64,000 nucleotides of DNA from the NCBI GenBank assembly GCA_041399205.1, contig JAWKTK010000003.1:496001-560000 (forward strand), written 5' to 3'. Under the pieces are notes generated by a model. That model ran no database searches and was not told the DNA's origin. It was given only the letters and a program-made list of their open reading frames with translations. The position numbers were made by a program, and so were the translations under genes. Shown here one piece after another: positions 29,107-38,743 of this stretch; position 1 is the first letter of the stretch; every line of letters begins with the position of its first letter. The stretch comes from JAGQOZ01 sp041399205 (GTDB taxonomy: Bacteria > Planctomycetota > Planctomycetia > Pirellulales > Pirellulaceae).

Positions 29107-30573
29107 TGGGCAGTTTTCTTGCGAACGGCGCAGGCCACCGCCGCGAATGATGCCCATTGCCGCGATCATCAACATGCTCCTAGGATAGGTGTCCGGTTCT
29201 GGTACCGAGCGAACCGTTCGGGGGCCTTGTTGGTAGCCGCCACGTTGTAGTGCGAAGACCAGGTCTGATGAATTAAAGCGGCCATCGCTGTTCCAGTCTC
29301 CCTGAGACCAGGTCATGCTGTCCGGTTGATCCACTTCGTAATGGCCAGCGACAAATACAACCACCAAATCGCTGGTGTCGAATGTTCCGTCTCCATTCAC
29401 ATCGCCAATGTAAGTGCGGGCCAATTGTTCGACCAACTCGATCTGATCCTCCAGATCGATGCGCTGATCATTGTTGACGTCATACCGAGAGAACTGGATG
29501 TTTTTCCGAATCGCATCCGAAAGCACTTGAATGTCCGTGATGTCGAATTGCGCGTTCAAATCAAAGTCGCCGCGATCCAATACCAAACGCCACGCTTCTC
29601 GTCTGCCCTCCGCGTTCAATGCATCCCCAGCGATTACGTAGCCATCATCAGACATCAGTGCGTCGTCGCAAAACCGCCATCCCTGCTCCACGGCATCATG
29701 CTGTTCCAAGATCTCTGAAATCGCGACAACTCCACTCGCTTCCGTCCAGACGATCGGTTCCGTTTGACCTTCGTCATTGCTCCGTGTACCGGAGACCACT
29801 GAACCGTCGGCCGATACGTATCCCGCCCAGCCGTCAAACATGGGTTCGCTGGTCGCGGATTCTGCCGTCCATCGCATGGCGACCGACTCATCAAATTTGG
29901 GCGTGTCGCTTTGCGTCCAAACCACTACCGAACCGTCGGCTGAAATGCTTTTGGTTGAAAATAGCGAAAAAGACGCCCCAAGGGGCCACGTTTCGGTCCC
30001 CGAGATTGTTGTCCAGCGAAACGATTCGCGTCTCCCGTCTTCAAACAGACGAGTCCCTACGATCATCGTCCCGTCTGCCGAAACCGAAGTGGCGTTGCTA
30101 TAAGTCACACCGGGAACGTCGTCCAGCAGCAAATACCCGTCAAGCACATCATTGCGATATGCGCGGATTGACCCGTCTGAACCCCAATTGCCGCGTCCGA
30201 CAAAAACGGTAGCATCCGGTGTAATGGCGTAGGGGACGAACGAGATATCACCGGGCAGCACATCGAACCCCGCTTCCTCGGACCAAAACGCGACGCGCGG
30301 GTTCACGGACCCGACAACGAAGGTGCCTTCATGATTTGTACTAATCGGAAACAGGGGACGCTCTGGCATGCCCAAATTCTGCCATTTTTCTCCGGTACGC
30401 CAACGGAGGATGCCAGGCGTAAACTCGTCTAGACCGAACACTGTGCTGCCGTCGCCGGATAACGACAAGACATCGGCGCCTGAATCCAGAAGTTGAAACT
30501 CGAAGGCGTGAACCGACCACGCAATGGTCGCAATTAGCAAGAGCGGGCTGATGATGGGTCGCGGGTGAATCAT
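29011..30573 (-). CDS. Secreted beta-propeller-like protein with dockerin-like repeats and VPEP motif
   Basis: Signal peptide from ATG 30573 (IISPLLLIATIAWSVHAFEF), then repeated segments of the HAF type (VSADGTMIVGTRLFEDGRRE, ISADGSVVVWTQ, VSADGSVVSGTR) that build a propeller-like fold. Four Asp/Asn calcium loops follow (DFDLNAQFDITDIQVL, DVNNDQRIDLEDQIEL, DVNGDGTFDTSDLVVV, DWNSDGRFNSSDLVFA), and near the end a VPEP motif with a short hydrophobic stretch. The normal PEP-CTERM end would be VPEP, a membrane helix and an Arg cluster. Here the helix (SMLMIAAMGII) is short and the frame runs on into repeat copy A for about 40 residues of non-typical sequence, so the C-terminus has probably been replaced. 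Confidence 0.7.
   Translation of the reverse strand: MIHPRPIISPLLLIATIAWSVHAFEFQLLDSGADVLSLSGDGSTVFGLDEFTPGILRWRTGEKWQNLGMPERPLFPISTNHEGTFVVGSVNPRVAFWSEEAGFDVLPGDISFVPYAITPDATVFVGRGNWGSDGSIRAYRNDVLDGYLLLDDVPGVTYSNATSVSADGTMIVGTRLFEDGRRESFRWTTISGTETWPLGASFSLFSTKSISADGSVVVWTQSDTPKFDESVAMRWTAESATSEPMFDGWAGYVSADGSVVSGTRSNDEGQTEPIVWTEASGVVAISEILEQHDAVEQGWRFCDDALMSDDGYVIAGDALNAEGRREAWRLVLDRGDFDLNAQFDITDIQVLSDAIRKNIQFSRYDVNNDQRIDLEDQIELVEQLARTYIGDVNGDGTFDTSDLVVVFVAGHYEVDQPDSMTWSQGDWNSDGRFNSSDLVFALQRGGYQQGPRTVRSVPEPDTYPRSMLMIAAMGIIRGGGLRRSQENCPSRCRCGSIRSRYLSLDFVHNDLLDVGCPWRG
29030..29148. repeat. 119-bp direct repeat, copy A
   Basis: Begins CCGACGTCGAG and ends CCGCCGCGAAT. It differs from the copy at 34715-34833 at one base (A versus C in GCGC[A/C]GGCC, position 29132). 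It covers the last 77 bases of the ceramidase-like gene plus 42 bases beyond the stop. Confidence 0.95.
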
Positions 30574-30798
30574 ATGTTGCCCTGCATTCCGGCACGAGAA
30601 AAACGGTTAGACAACACTAGGATAGCCAGGGCCTAGATGGTGCACAACAAGCTGACTCTTGCCATATCGGTGCTTCTCCGAGTGAATTTTTCCCAATATT
30701 TTCTAATGCCGACAAGGATTTCGTTAAGGTCGCCGCGACTGATTTGCGCTTGTCTATTCGGACTATCAAATATTGGCCTTAACGACGAGATTCAAACG

Positions 30799-31545
30799 AT
30801 GACTGGCAAACGTTTCCTTACGCGAATTATTCAATTTAGCTCGGTTTTTTCTGCGTTCGCCGCAGCCACTTACGCTCAGGTATTGCCACGTGACGCTGTG
30901 ATCGATGGCAAATCTATTGGCGAATGGAGTCAAGTGAGATCGCAATGGGTGTTTTCGTATCCCATGGGAATGAACCCAGTTGAGGACGCAACGGGCGAAC
31001 TATCCTATTTAGGCGACCAAGGCGAGGTTTTCTTTCTGGAAGGCACGTTTGGTGGACCGACCGTGACGCGCGACGTTACGGTTCGCAGTGATCAGTATCT
31101 ATCGATTGGTTTACTGAACGTTACGGCGTGGATTCCCGTCGACGGTGAAACAGAAGAACAGATTCGAACAGTCGCCAGTGACATCGTTGGGCTTATCGAT
31201 CAATTGTCATTGGAGATCGACGGCGTCGCACCGGATGTCGATCTGTTCTCGCACCGCCAACCCACTCCACCTGGGATGTTTGATCTTGTATTGCCGGAAA
31301 ACGCTGTGTTCGATTTGGAGCCAGGCACTTATCCGGCCGTTACGGACGGATATTCGGTGATGTTAGAGCCGCTGTCGCTGGGCGATCATACGGTGGCCTT
31401 CAGTGGACGCATGACAATAGAACCAGGCGACGTGTTCGAAAACAGCGTTGTTTACAACGTGCACGTTGTTCCCGAACCTAGTTCGTGGCTGGTGCTTGGC
31501 AGCGCGAGCGGCTGTTTGTTATTGCTGAGGCGTCGTCGTTGTTGA
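30799..31545 (+). CDS. PEP-CTERM secreted protein
   Basis: The product has 248 residues from ATG 30799, which is directly followed by a signal peptide (FLTRIIQFSSVFSAFAAATY). The earlier in-frame ATG at 30637 adds non-typical sequence. The body is beta-rich with a GQWVFSYPMG-like acidic region and DVDLFSHRQPTPPGMFDLVL. The C-terminus is a textbook PEP-CTERM sorting signal: VVPEPSSWLVLGSASG, a hydrophobic stretch and RRRRC. Such proteins are processed by an exosortase (not in the window) and placed at the cell surface or in the matrix. Confidence 0.8.
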   Translation: MTGKRFLTRIIQFSSVFSAFAAATYAQVLPRDAVIDGKSIGEWSQVRSQWVFSYPMGMNPVEDATGELSYLGDQGEVFFLEGTFGGPTVTRDVTVRSDQYLSIGLLNVTAWIPVDGETEEQIRTVASDIVGLIDQLSLEIDGVAPDVDLFSHRQPTPPGMFDLVLPENAVFDLEPGTYPAVTDGYSVMLEPLSLGDHTVAFSGRMTIEPGDVFENSVVYNVHVVPEPSSWLVLGSASGCLLLLRRRRC

Positions 31546-31555
31546 GCAATCGTTA

Positions 31556-31801
31556 TCAACTCCGGTCAAACGCGTCCTGCAATTCAACGTAAAGCTTCGC
31601 CCGTGCCAAACGCCAATCTCGCTCGACCGTACCAACCGAGACATCCAGCATTTCGGCTGTCTCCGCAACGGACAGACCGCCAAAGTAACGACACTTGACG
31701 ACTTCGTATTGCCGCGAGTTTTCCATTTGAAGTCGCGACAAAGCGGCCTCCAGTGCCTCTAAATCAAATCGCTCGTTCCGCTGGAAGTCATCTGCACAAT
31801 G
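31556..31801 (-). pseudogene. C-terminal fragment of an ECF sigma factor
   Basis: The open frame encodes sigma region 4 only: FDLEALEAALSRLQMENSRQ, VVKCRYFGGLSVAETAEMLD and VGTVERDWRLARAKLY, the pattern of the planctomycete ECF sigma factors that accompany Ser/Thr kinases. Region 2, which binds the -10 element, is absent: a TAG lies in frame at 31802-31804, and upstream sequence on the same strand belongs to the WD40 gene, whose stop (31788) overlaps this fragment. The join looks like the scar of a deletion that removed the WD40 end and the sigma N-terminus. Confidence 0.7.
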
Positions 31802-34503
31802 CTAGGTTTCCCCAGGAACTGAATTCAAATGCACCGTCATTTGCCCCGAGCCTGACACGATCGCACGTGGGCTGACCTGAAGCCAAATCCCATGTCCGAA
31901 TCAGGCCACCTTCATCCAACGTCACCAGCCCACGTCCTTCCCAAATCGATGCGGGCATCGTTGGACTCAGCGCCGTGTCGGATTGGGAACGTCAAAGTTT
32001 GGCATCGTGGCCGGATCAATCCAGAACGCGTGCTCGTCCTGTCGCCTGCGCCGATGATGTTTTTGCCTGATTTGGTAAACATCGACGTAGTACCGACACG
32101 ACCGCCAATAAGCGCAGCGACCGACGTCGCCTGACCGCGGTGACCGTAAAGCCGCCGTATCATCGGGATCTCCACGTAAGAATCCGCTTTCCGTTGGGGT
32201 CCAGATCCACGAACGAACCTCGCTGCGGACCCAAGATGCAAGCTGACTAAGCGACATCCCAAACCCAAACGCGTGCGGGAAAGAAGTTTGACGCCGTGGT
32301 CGTTAGGCGACGCCCATCGGCCGAAAACTTGAGAGAGTCTCCGGATGGGCGGATGGGTGGACCATCCGGTACTTCCTCTTGCTCGTGGAGCAATTCTCCC
32401 ACCAGTTTTCCGTCGTTGGCATTCCACAAGCGAACTTTCCCATCCATGCAAGTTGTCGCCAGCATGTCGTCCGTCGGGCTAAACGCGATTTCTCTTGACC
32501 AAGTCTCTACGAGGCAATTCGGCGATAAGGTTACTACCACTCGATACCGTCCACAGAAACACACTGTTCTTGGCGAGTTCCGAAAACCGTTCACTTTCCT
32601 GAGGCCACGGCCACAGCGAAGCGTTCGTCGATGCCATGCGTTTGCTGTCGCGGCTAAATTGGACACGGGCCACGATTGTTCATGAGGCAGTGTCCGCATT
32701 AATGGCGACGCCACTTGGAGGTCCCAGAGCAATGCGGTGTGCCGGTTACCGGTGGCAACAAGCGTGCTGTCCGGGCTGAACGCGACATCGTCAATCCCGG
32801 TGGCGTGATCCAGGTCGCGATGGTTGCGCCGTGTTGAGACCCCACACTTTCAAGGCAACCGGATCCTCAGCATAGTAGGCCATGGACGCGCGAGGAAAGG
32901 CAATCAGCCGTCGATCGTCGGTACTCACTTTCAACATGTTCGCGGGCATGGTCGTCTGCCAAATGCGCGATGGTTTGACGCAAGCCGACAATGCTGCGGC
33001 GCAACGCATTCGGTGCAGCCGTTGTCCGTCGCGATCGTCTTGGTCTAGTCGCATCGCTTCGGCGAACCGAACGGCGGCTTCCGGGTAGTTCTGCTCCGCC
33101 AAGAAACGCGTACCGAGGCTCAAATGGGTTTGCATCAAATCGCGTTTGCGCGCCGCGGCCCCAACATTTGCCGCCGCTTGAGCTTGTTGGGCACGGCCTT
33201 CCGACTGATGCGCAAGCCAAGCGCTGCGCAGACTAACGGCCGTTGTCACTGTAAGGATGACGAACAACACCGCGGCCGACGCAACTTGTGCGCGGTGTCG
33301 TCGTAGGAACCGGAATATGCGGTACGTGGCCGACACCGGCCCTGCTTCGACGGGCTGACCCAGCAAGAACCGTTCGATGTCGCGTGCCAACTCCCCGGCA
33401 GACGCATACCGTCTCGCTCGCTCTTTCTCGAGCGCCTTACAGACGACCCAATCCAGATCGTGACGCACAGTGGATATCAATTGGGTCGAATGGAGCCTAA
33501 ATCGACGTGCGAGCTCGGGCAACGACGCCGACTTCAAAAGATAATCACTTGGGACGAGTGGTTCTTCGTCACGAATTAGGCGAAACACATTCTCAAGGTT
33601 GGCGTCGCGCATTCGATCGCTGTTGAGAGGCGGGATACCGGTTAATAACTCGTACAGCACGGCACCCAACGAGTAGATATCCGAGCGAGTGTCGACGTCC
33701 TGCTTCGCCAGCCCGGCCTGCTCGGGACTCATATATTGCAGTGTACCGATCAAATTTCCGAAATGCGTTTTCAAGGTCTCTTCGGTCAATCTTTGATGAA
33801 GTGCTTTGGCCACGCCAAAGTCGATCACCTTCGGCACTAGTTTGCCATCGTAATAGCCAATCAACACATTCGATGGTTTAATATCGCGATGAATCACACC
33901 CTTTTGATGTGCGTGCTGAATGGCGTGACAAACCGGCAGAAACAACTCAAGCCGTTCGCGAACGGACAGCTGGTGTTCATCACAATGCTTCGTGATCGGA
34001 TCTCCTTGTACCAACTCCATGACAAAGAACAGGCGTCCCGCAGCGGTTATCCCAGCATCGAACACCTTAGTGATGTTCGGATGGTCCATCATTGCCATTG
34101 CTTGCCGTTCTTGTTCGAATCTCGCAACTAATTCGCGCGAATCCATGCCGGGTTTGATGATCTTCAGCGCGACCTGACGATTCAGCGGGTGGCGCTGTTC
34201 CGCTAGGTAGACGACACCGAATCCGCCTTCACCAAGTTGCCGGACCAGCGAGTAGTTTCCGATGACGCAGCCCAAACCTTCCGCGGGATGTTCATTGCCA
34301 AGAAACGGTCCTTGCCGCATGAATCCGGCTGCTTCGGCGACGTGTTGATCGGCTGCCAACAGCTGATCGATGCGTTGGCGGAGCTGCGGCGACTCGTCCG
34401 CACAGGCCGCGTCCAGAAATTCGCATCGCTGTTTTTCTGGCAAGGCGACGGCCCGAAGGAAAATGTCGTCAACGCGAGAAGGATCGATACCGTCTGTGTT
34501 CAT
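31788..34503 (-). pseudogene. Ser/Thr kinase with WD40 repeats, WD40 part broken by frameshifts
   Basis: Residues 1-570 read openly from ATG 34503: kinase loop LGEGGFGVVYLAEQRHPLN, VALKIIKPGMD, HRDIKPSNVLIGY, IDFGVAKAL, GTLQYMSPEQAG, then a membrane segment (AQVASAAVLFVILTVTTAVS) and the start of the propeller. From about 32815 the WD40 blades are clear but scattered over all three frames (FSPDSTLVATGNRHTALLWD, ARVQFSRDSKRMAS, AFSPTDDMLATTCMDGKVRL, GGLIRTWDLASGQP), with six or more shifts up to the stop at 31788. The kinase half would still be made; the sensor half would not. In planctomycetes these kinases are usually encoded next to an ECF sigma gene; here only a fragment remains, downstream. 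Confidence 0.75.
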
Positions 34504-34714
34504 TAGGATCTAGCAGCGTCTAGCCTTCATACCGAGCTGCCCTTTTTCAATGAGTCCACACAATCGCCAGATAAGCATAATCGTACAACTACCTCCAAAC
34601 CATGGAAACTAAAATCCAACTTCGTTCAAGAACATTTGCCGATTCGCGTGGGGAATGCGTGTCACAATCGACTTTTACACTTGGATGTTGCGATCCAAGT
34701 CGACCATAAGGCAT
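34504..34714. other. Leader region between the kinase-WD40 gene and repeat B
   Basis: About 210 bases without a credible gene. It presumably holds the kinase promoter, but none was recognised. On the minus strand a short frame (MLIWRLCGLIEKGQLGMKAR) precedes the kinase start; it has no support beyond being open. Confidence 0.35.
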
Positions 34715-34833
34715 CCGACGTCGAGAAGATCATTGTGGACGAAGTCCAACGACAGATAACGCGATCGGATCGAACCGCATCGACACCGTGATGGGCAGTT
34801 TTCTTGCGAACGGCGCCGGCCACCGCCGCGAAT
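34715..34833. repeat. 119-bp direct repeat, copy B
   Basis: 118 of 119 bases equal copy A (29030-29148). It ends six bases before the stop codon of lpxI and contains the orphan last 25 codons of the ceramidase-like gene including its TGA. Confidence 0.95.
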
Positions 34834-34839
34834 TTACCG

Positions 34840-35739
34840 TCATGCTGCGTCGGCCAGCTGATTTGCATGTTTGACGGCAACCACTTTGATGTTGTGTTGA
34901 TTGGCAGTTCGCACGAATTCAGCTTCGTCCAAGATGATGGTTCGGTTCGCTTCGATGGCCAACACGCTACCGCCCGCTTTGGCAATCGACTCCAACGTTC
35001 CCACTCCGACCGTGGGCACATCAAATCGCATGTCTTGTTGAGGCTTAGCGATCTTGACCACGGTGAATCCACCTGCCTGACAGAGTTGTCCGGCGCGAAC
35101 GATACACTGGTCCGTTCCTTCAATGGCTTCCACGGCCAACACCGCTTGGCCTTTGACCGCCACACTTTGCCCGACATCCAGCCGACCCATTTCTGACGCC
35201 AACGTCCAGCCGAATTCCACGTCTTTGATCTGAGCACCGGTGAGTGGCGTCCCGGCCAACTGTCGCTCCTTGACTAATAGTTCGGGCGCAAAGTCGGTGG
35301 CGGGCGCAAACTGAATGCCGAATTTCGCAAAGGCATCGACAATCGTTCCCAGCATCGTGTCATCCTTTCGGTCTTTGGTTCGCGAAACAAAATGCGGGTA
35401 AAACGTTTGGATACAGTACCAGTCGGGCAAGTGCTTGAGCAGATAATATTTCTTGAACAGCAACACTTTGTGAATCTTGCCTGCCATGGTGGCTTGCGTC
35501 ACGCCATTCTTCTGAAAGTAGCGAACGGCTTTTCCCAGCTGAGCGATTCCGATGGGTTGAAAGTGATGACACAGTGAAATCAGTTCCGAATCCACGTGGT
35601 CTTTCACGCCCAGGCAAAAGACTTGCTTTCCTTGCGAACGCAACGTTTGGGCAACGACCAACGGCAACCGACCCCAACCTGCAATCAGGCCGATCTTGTG
35701 TGGAGAAGTGGAATTCGAAAGGTGGGCGAAGTCTGTCAT
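34840..35739 (-). CDS. lpxI: UDP-2,3-diacylglucosamine pyrophosphatase LpxI
   Basis: The product has 299 residues from ATG 35739 (MTDFAHLSNSTSPHKIGLIA). N-terminal GLIAGWGRLPLVVAQTLRSQ, AGKIHKVLLF, KDRKDDTMLGTIV and GQSVAVKGQAVLAVEAIEGT are typical of the LpxI family (old DUF1009). It hydrolyses UDP-2,3-diacylglucosamine to lipid X in lipid A synthesis, replacing LpxH. It lies directly downstream of lpxD on the same strand (about 40 bases), a sensible lipid A operon. Its stop is next to repeat copy B. Confidence 0.9.
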   Translation of the reverse strand: MTDFAHLSNSTSPHKIGLIAGWGRLPLVVAQTLRSQGKQVFCLGVKDHVDSELISLCHHFQPIGIAQLGKAVRYFQKNGVTQATMAGKIHKVLLFKKYYLLKHLPDWYCIQTFYPHFVSRTKDRKDDTMLGTIVDAFAKFGIQFAPATDFAPELLVKERQLAGTPLTGAQIKDVEFGWTLASEMGRLDVGQSVAVKGQAVLAVEAIEGTDQCIVRAGQLCQAGGFTVVKIAKPQQDMRFDVPTVGVGTLESIAKAGGSVLAIEANRTIILDEAEFVRTANQHNIKVVAVKHANQLADAA

Positions 35740-35782
35740 TGCGAATCGTTCGTTCGAATCGAATGTTCCAAGCACGCAGTTG

Positions 35783-36835
35783 CTACGCAGCTTCCTTGTG
35801 AGCGGCGGATTGATTGGTCAGCGAATCGACTTGCTTTTGTAACGCTCGCAGTTGTTTTCGCATTTCGGGCAATTTTGCAAACGCCGCTTGCTTGGCCATC
35901 TGGTCTCGTTCCGGTGTCGCGGGAATGCCAATCACGGTCGAACCAGGCGGAACATCTCGCATGATGCCTGATTTGGCACCCAGAATTGACCGTTCGCCAA
36001 TGGTCACATGATCTGGCACACCAACTTGGCCTGCCATCACTACGTAGTCGCCCGTTTGACTGCTGCCAGCAACGCCCACTTGCGAACAAATCAAATTGTG
36101 TCGACCAATCTGACAGTTGTGAGCAATCATCACCAGGTTGTCGATCTTGGTGCCTCGTCCAATGCGAGTCGGTCCGTAGGTGCCTCGATCAATGGTCGTA
36201 TTCGCTCCAATTTCCACGTCGTCTTCAATGCAGACGTAACCCAGCTGTTCGCTGCGAAGATGTTGACCTTGGACGGTGTCGTAACCAAATCCATAGGCGC
36301 CAATCACAGCGCCCGCATGCAAGGTGACTCGTTGCCCAATCACCGAATTTTCGTACAGCACCACATTGGGAAACAGCGTTGAATTTTCACCGATTTTGCT
36401 GCCGGCCATCACGCAAACGTGAGCGCCTAACTGGCAGCCATTTTCAATGATCACGTCTTCGCCAACGACGGCGCCGGGACCAATTGAAACGTTGTTGCCA
36501 ATGCTGGCTGAATCTGCAATGGATGCTGTAGGATGCACGCCGCCAGCAAACACGTTTCGTTGAATTCGAAACATACCGACGATTTTTGCGAACGCGGCTC
36601 GCGAGTCCGACACGTAGATGGCGGGCAGCGAACCGGCTGACATTTCTTCGGGCAAGATAATGGCGGCAGCCAAAGCATTTTGAATCTGCGGCGCGAACTT
36701 GGGACTGGTCGCAAACGTAATGTCATGCGGCCCGGCGGTGGCCAACGGCGCTGCGTCTTTTATCAGCGTTTCCGGACTGCCGACGATGCGGCCTCCTACG
36801 TGCGACGCCAATTCGTGCAATTGATATTCAGCCAT
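35783..36835 (-). CDS. lpxD: UDP-3-O-acylglucosamine N-acyltransferase LpxD
   Basis: The product has 350 residues from ATG 36835 (MAEYQLHELASHVGGRIVGS). The N-terminal uridine-binding domain is followed by hexapeptide repeats forming a left-handed beta helix (SIADSASIGNNVSIGPGAVV, IGENSTLFPNVVLYENSVIG) with HAGAVIGAYGFGYD and MIAHNCQIGRHNL, which carries the catalytic-type His. A C-terminal helix (MRKQLRALQKQVDSL) is the trimer coil. The enzyme adds the second acyl chain in lipid A synthesis at the membrane. The pair lpxD-lpxI shows that this organism makes lipid A. Confidence 0.93.
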   Translation of the reverse strand: MAEYQLHELASHVGGRIVGSPETLIKDAAPLATAGPHDITFATSPKFAPQIQNALAAAIILPEEMSAGSLPAIYVSDSRAAFAKIVGMFRIQRNVFAGGVHPTASIADSASIGNNVSIGPGAVVGEDVIIENGCQLGAHVCVMAGSKIGENSTLFPNVVLYENSVIGQRVTLHAGAVIGAYGFGYDTVQGQHLRSEQLGYVCIEDDVEIGANTTIDRGTYGPTRIGRGTKIDNLVMIAHNCQIGRHNLICSQVGVAGSSQTGDYVVMAGQVGVPDHVTIGERSILGAKSGIMRDVPPGSTVIGIPATPERDQMAKQAAFAKLPEMRKQLRALQKQVDSLTNQSAAHKEAA

Positions 36836-37204
36836 GCTGTGAATCCTTTCACCCGCGCTGGTTCCGCTTCGTGCCGAACCATCCACCAAACCACGCTGGC
36901 TTGCAACGCAGTTGACGGTTTGCAATTCAAAAAACGACCTTTGTCACTCGGCGAATCGTACCGATTTTCCTTGGCTGCCACAATGACAATCAGCAGCGAC
37001 ATATTTGCATGTTACTGGCACGCTAGCATTGGCGTCATGTCAATGAATTTCTTCATCCCGAATCGTCGCTCGAAGCATCCTTTGGTGAACTTGGTTGTGT
37101 CGTGCGGTCGATACCAACCGCACTGGATATGAATGACAAGGCGGTTCTGCGCAATCATTCCGCCTCGACACGACGATTCTCCTTCCCCCTTGGAGCAAGA
37201 AACC

Positions 37205-37450
37205 ATGGCCAGAAGCCATCTTCGTATTTATACCGGCCCCGATTCCAACGCAGACATCACGACGATTGACCATTCGGTTCGCAAGGCCACGGTAACCGTA
37301 CCACTTGGTGACTTGGTTGCTACCCTGGTAGACGCGCATCAAAAGGGACGGATCTGGGTCAAGGATTTTGAAAACGAAGAAGTCACCATCCCGACAGATC
37401 TGTACGAAATTGTCCTGGCGTACCAGCACTATCATCGACCGTCGGCGTAA
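37205..37450 (+). CDS. Small conserved-looking hypothetical protein
   Basis: The product has 81 residues from ATG 37205 (MARSHLRIYTGPDSNADITT), with TTGGAGC upstream. It ends with a compact, hydrophobic-aromatic segment (DLYEIVLAYQHYHRPSA). No signal peptide or known domain. It reads as a small cytosolic protein; the function is not known to me. It stands alone between the divergent lpxD and the LOG-family gene. Confidence 0.55.
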   Translation: MARSHLRIYTGPDSNADITTIDHSVRKATVTVPLGDLVATLVDAHQKGRIWVKDFENEEVTIPTDLYEIVLAYQHYHRPSA

Positions 37451-37711
37451 CTGGCCCGGCGATATTTGTTCGGTCAGCGCGAAGTACCGTTCGCGCTTGC
37501 GACGATTGTCGGTCATGTTTGGCGAAAAGATGGACGGCGGCCAAGGTCGTCACGCTAACAGCCGAAGTAAGCCCCTGGCGACTTAGCAAGAATTCATTTG
37601 ACGGCACGAGCATACCATGTAGGCTTGTGTCGATTTTTTTGCGCATCTTGTTTGGCACCTTGAATCATAATCGCAGGCAACGTATTCGTCTTTGGTGAAG
37701 GAAGAACGAAC

Positions 37712-38743
37712 ATGGCAGATGAACGCAAACCCGCAAAATCTAAATCCAACAAGGGCGTTGACGTCGGAGACTTGGTGGAACGCATTAAGGAGTCCGCAGA
37801 AAAGTTGGTTTCCGACGGTACGTCTCGAGGTGACTTGAAACTGCTAAGCCGAGCACTCCGCGAACTTCGCTACGGCTTCAAAGTCTTTCGCCCTTATCGT
37901 CGTCGGCGCAAGGTAACGGTGTTTGGTTCGGCGCGAACTCACGAAACGGCTCCCGCCTACGCGCAAGCGGTTGAATTTGGCAAAGCCATGGCCGAAAAGA
38001 ATTGGCTGGTGGTCACCGGTGCCGCCAGTGGGATCATGGAAGCAGGACATCGCGGTGCTGGCCGAGAGAACTCGATGGGCCTAAACATCATGTTGCCCTT
38101 TGAACAAGAAGCCAATCCGGTCATCTTGGGCGACGAAAAACTGGTCAACATGAAATACTTTTTCACTCGCAAAGTCATGTTTGTCAAAGAATGTGACGCG
38201 GTTGTCTGTTTGCCCGGCGGATTCGGCACGTTGGATGAAGCATTGGAAGTGCTGACGCTGCTGCAAACGGGAAAACGAGACATGGTGCCGGTGGTTTTGC
38301 TAGACGCGCCAGGCAGCGACTATTGGCAGATGTTTGATGATTTCATCACCAAGCGTTTGCTTCGTGACGGCATGATTTCGCCACAAGACTTGGCGCTCTA
38401 TAAACTGACGGATGATTGTCAGTTCGCCATCAACGAAGTGCTGGACTTCTACAAGTGTTATCACAGCATGCGTTACGTGCGCAGCAAATTGTTGTTGCGA
38501 CTGCAGGCTCGTCCCAGCGATCAACTGATGTCCGAAATCAACGAACACTTTCACGACATCCTGAATCAAGGCGACTTCCAACTAAGCGGTCCACTACCTG
38601 AAGAAGACGAACCGGAGCTCGCCGAATTGACTCGATTGGTCTTCCACTTCAATCGTCGTAGCCTGGGCAAGTTGCGACTGTTGATCGACTGCCTTAACGC
38701 TGGTAGCCTGGAGCCCGCGCATCAGATGCGAGTGATCCATTGA
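37712..38743 (+). CDS. LOG-family Rossmann-fold nucleotide-binding protein
   Basis: The product has 343 residues and starts after a good AAGGAAG site. Segments VTVFGSART, WLVVTGAASGIMEAGHRGAG, FTRKVMFVKECDAVVCLPGG and GTLDEALEVLTLLQTGK include the LOG motif (PGGxGTxxE). LOG enzymes release cytokinin-type bases from nucleotides or act as other nucleotide 5'-phosphoribohydrolases; in bacteria the substrate is often unknown. Extra N-terminal (about 70) and C-terminal (about 90, helical) extensions make it longer than the usual 180-250 residues. Confidence 0.85.
   Translation: MADERKPAKSKSNKGVDVGDLVERIKESAEKLVSDGTSRGDLKLLSRALRELRYGFKVFRPYRRRRKVTVFGSARTHETAPAYAQAVEFGKAMAEKNWLVVTGAASGIMEAGHRGAGRENSMGLNIMLPFEQEANPVILGDEKLVNMKYFFTRKVMFVKECDAVVCLPGGFGTLDEALEVLTLLQTGKRDMVPVVLLDAPGSDYWQMFDDFITKRLLRDGMISPQDLALYKLTDDCQFAINEVLDFYKCYHSMRYVRSKLLLRLQARPSDQLMSEINEHFHDILNQGDFQLSGPLPEEDEPELAELTRLVFHFNRRSLGKLRLLIDCLNAGSLEPAHQMRVIH

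Larger units (their letters stand above)
29149..34714. other. 5.6-kb segment bounded by 119-bp direct repeats
   Basis: Lies exactly between the two repeat copies. It holds a dockerin/VPEP protein, a PEP-CTERM protein, a sigma-factor fragment and a broken kinase-WD40 gene. No integrase, transposase or terminal inverted repeats were seen. Without it, the ceramidase-like gene and lpxI would be convergent neighbours with about 50 bases between their stops, which looks like the ancestral order. A segmental insertion by homologous recombination, an integrase-free genomic island or an assembly join are all possible. Confidence 0.55.

Noticed and set aside
29030..34833. Classical transposon bounded by target-site duplication
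   Set aside because: The duplicated sequence is 119 bp, far longer than transposon target duplications, and no transposase or terminal inverted repeat is seen.
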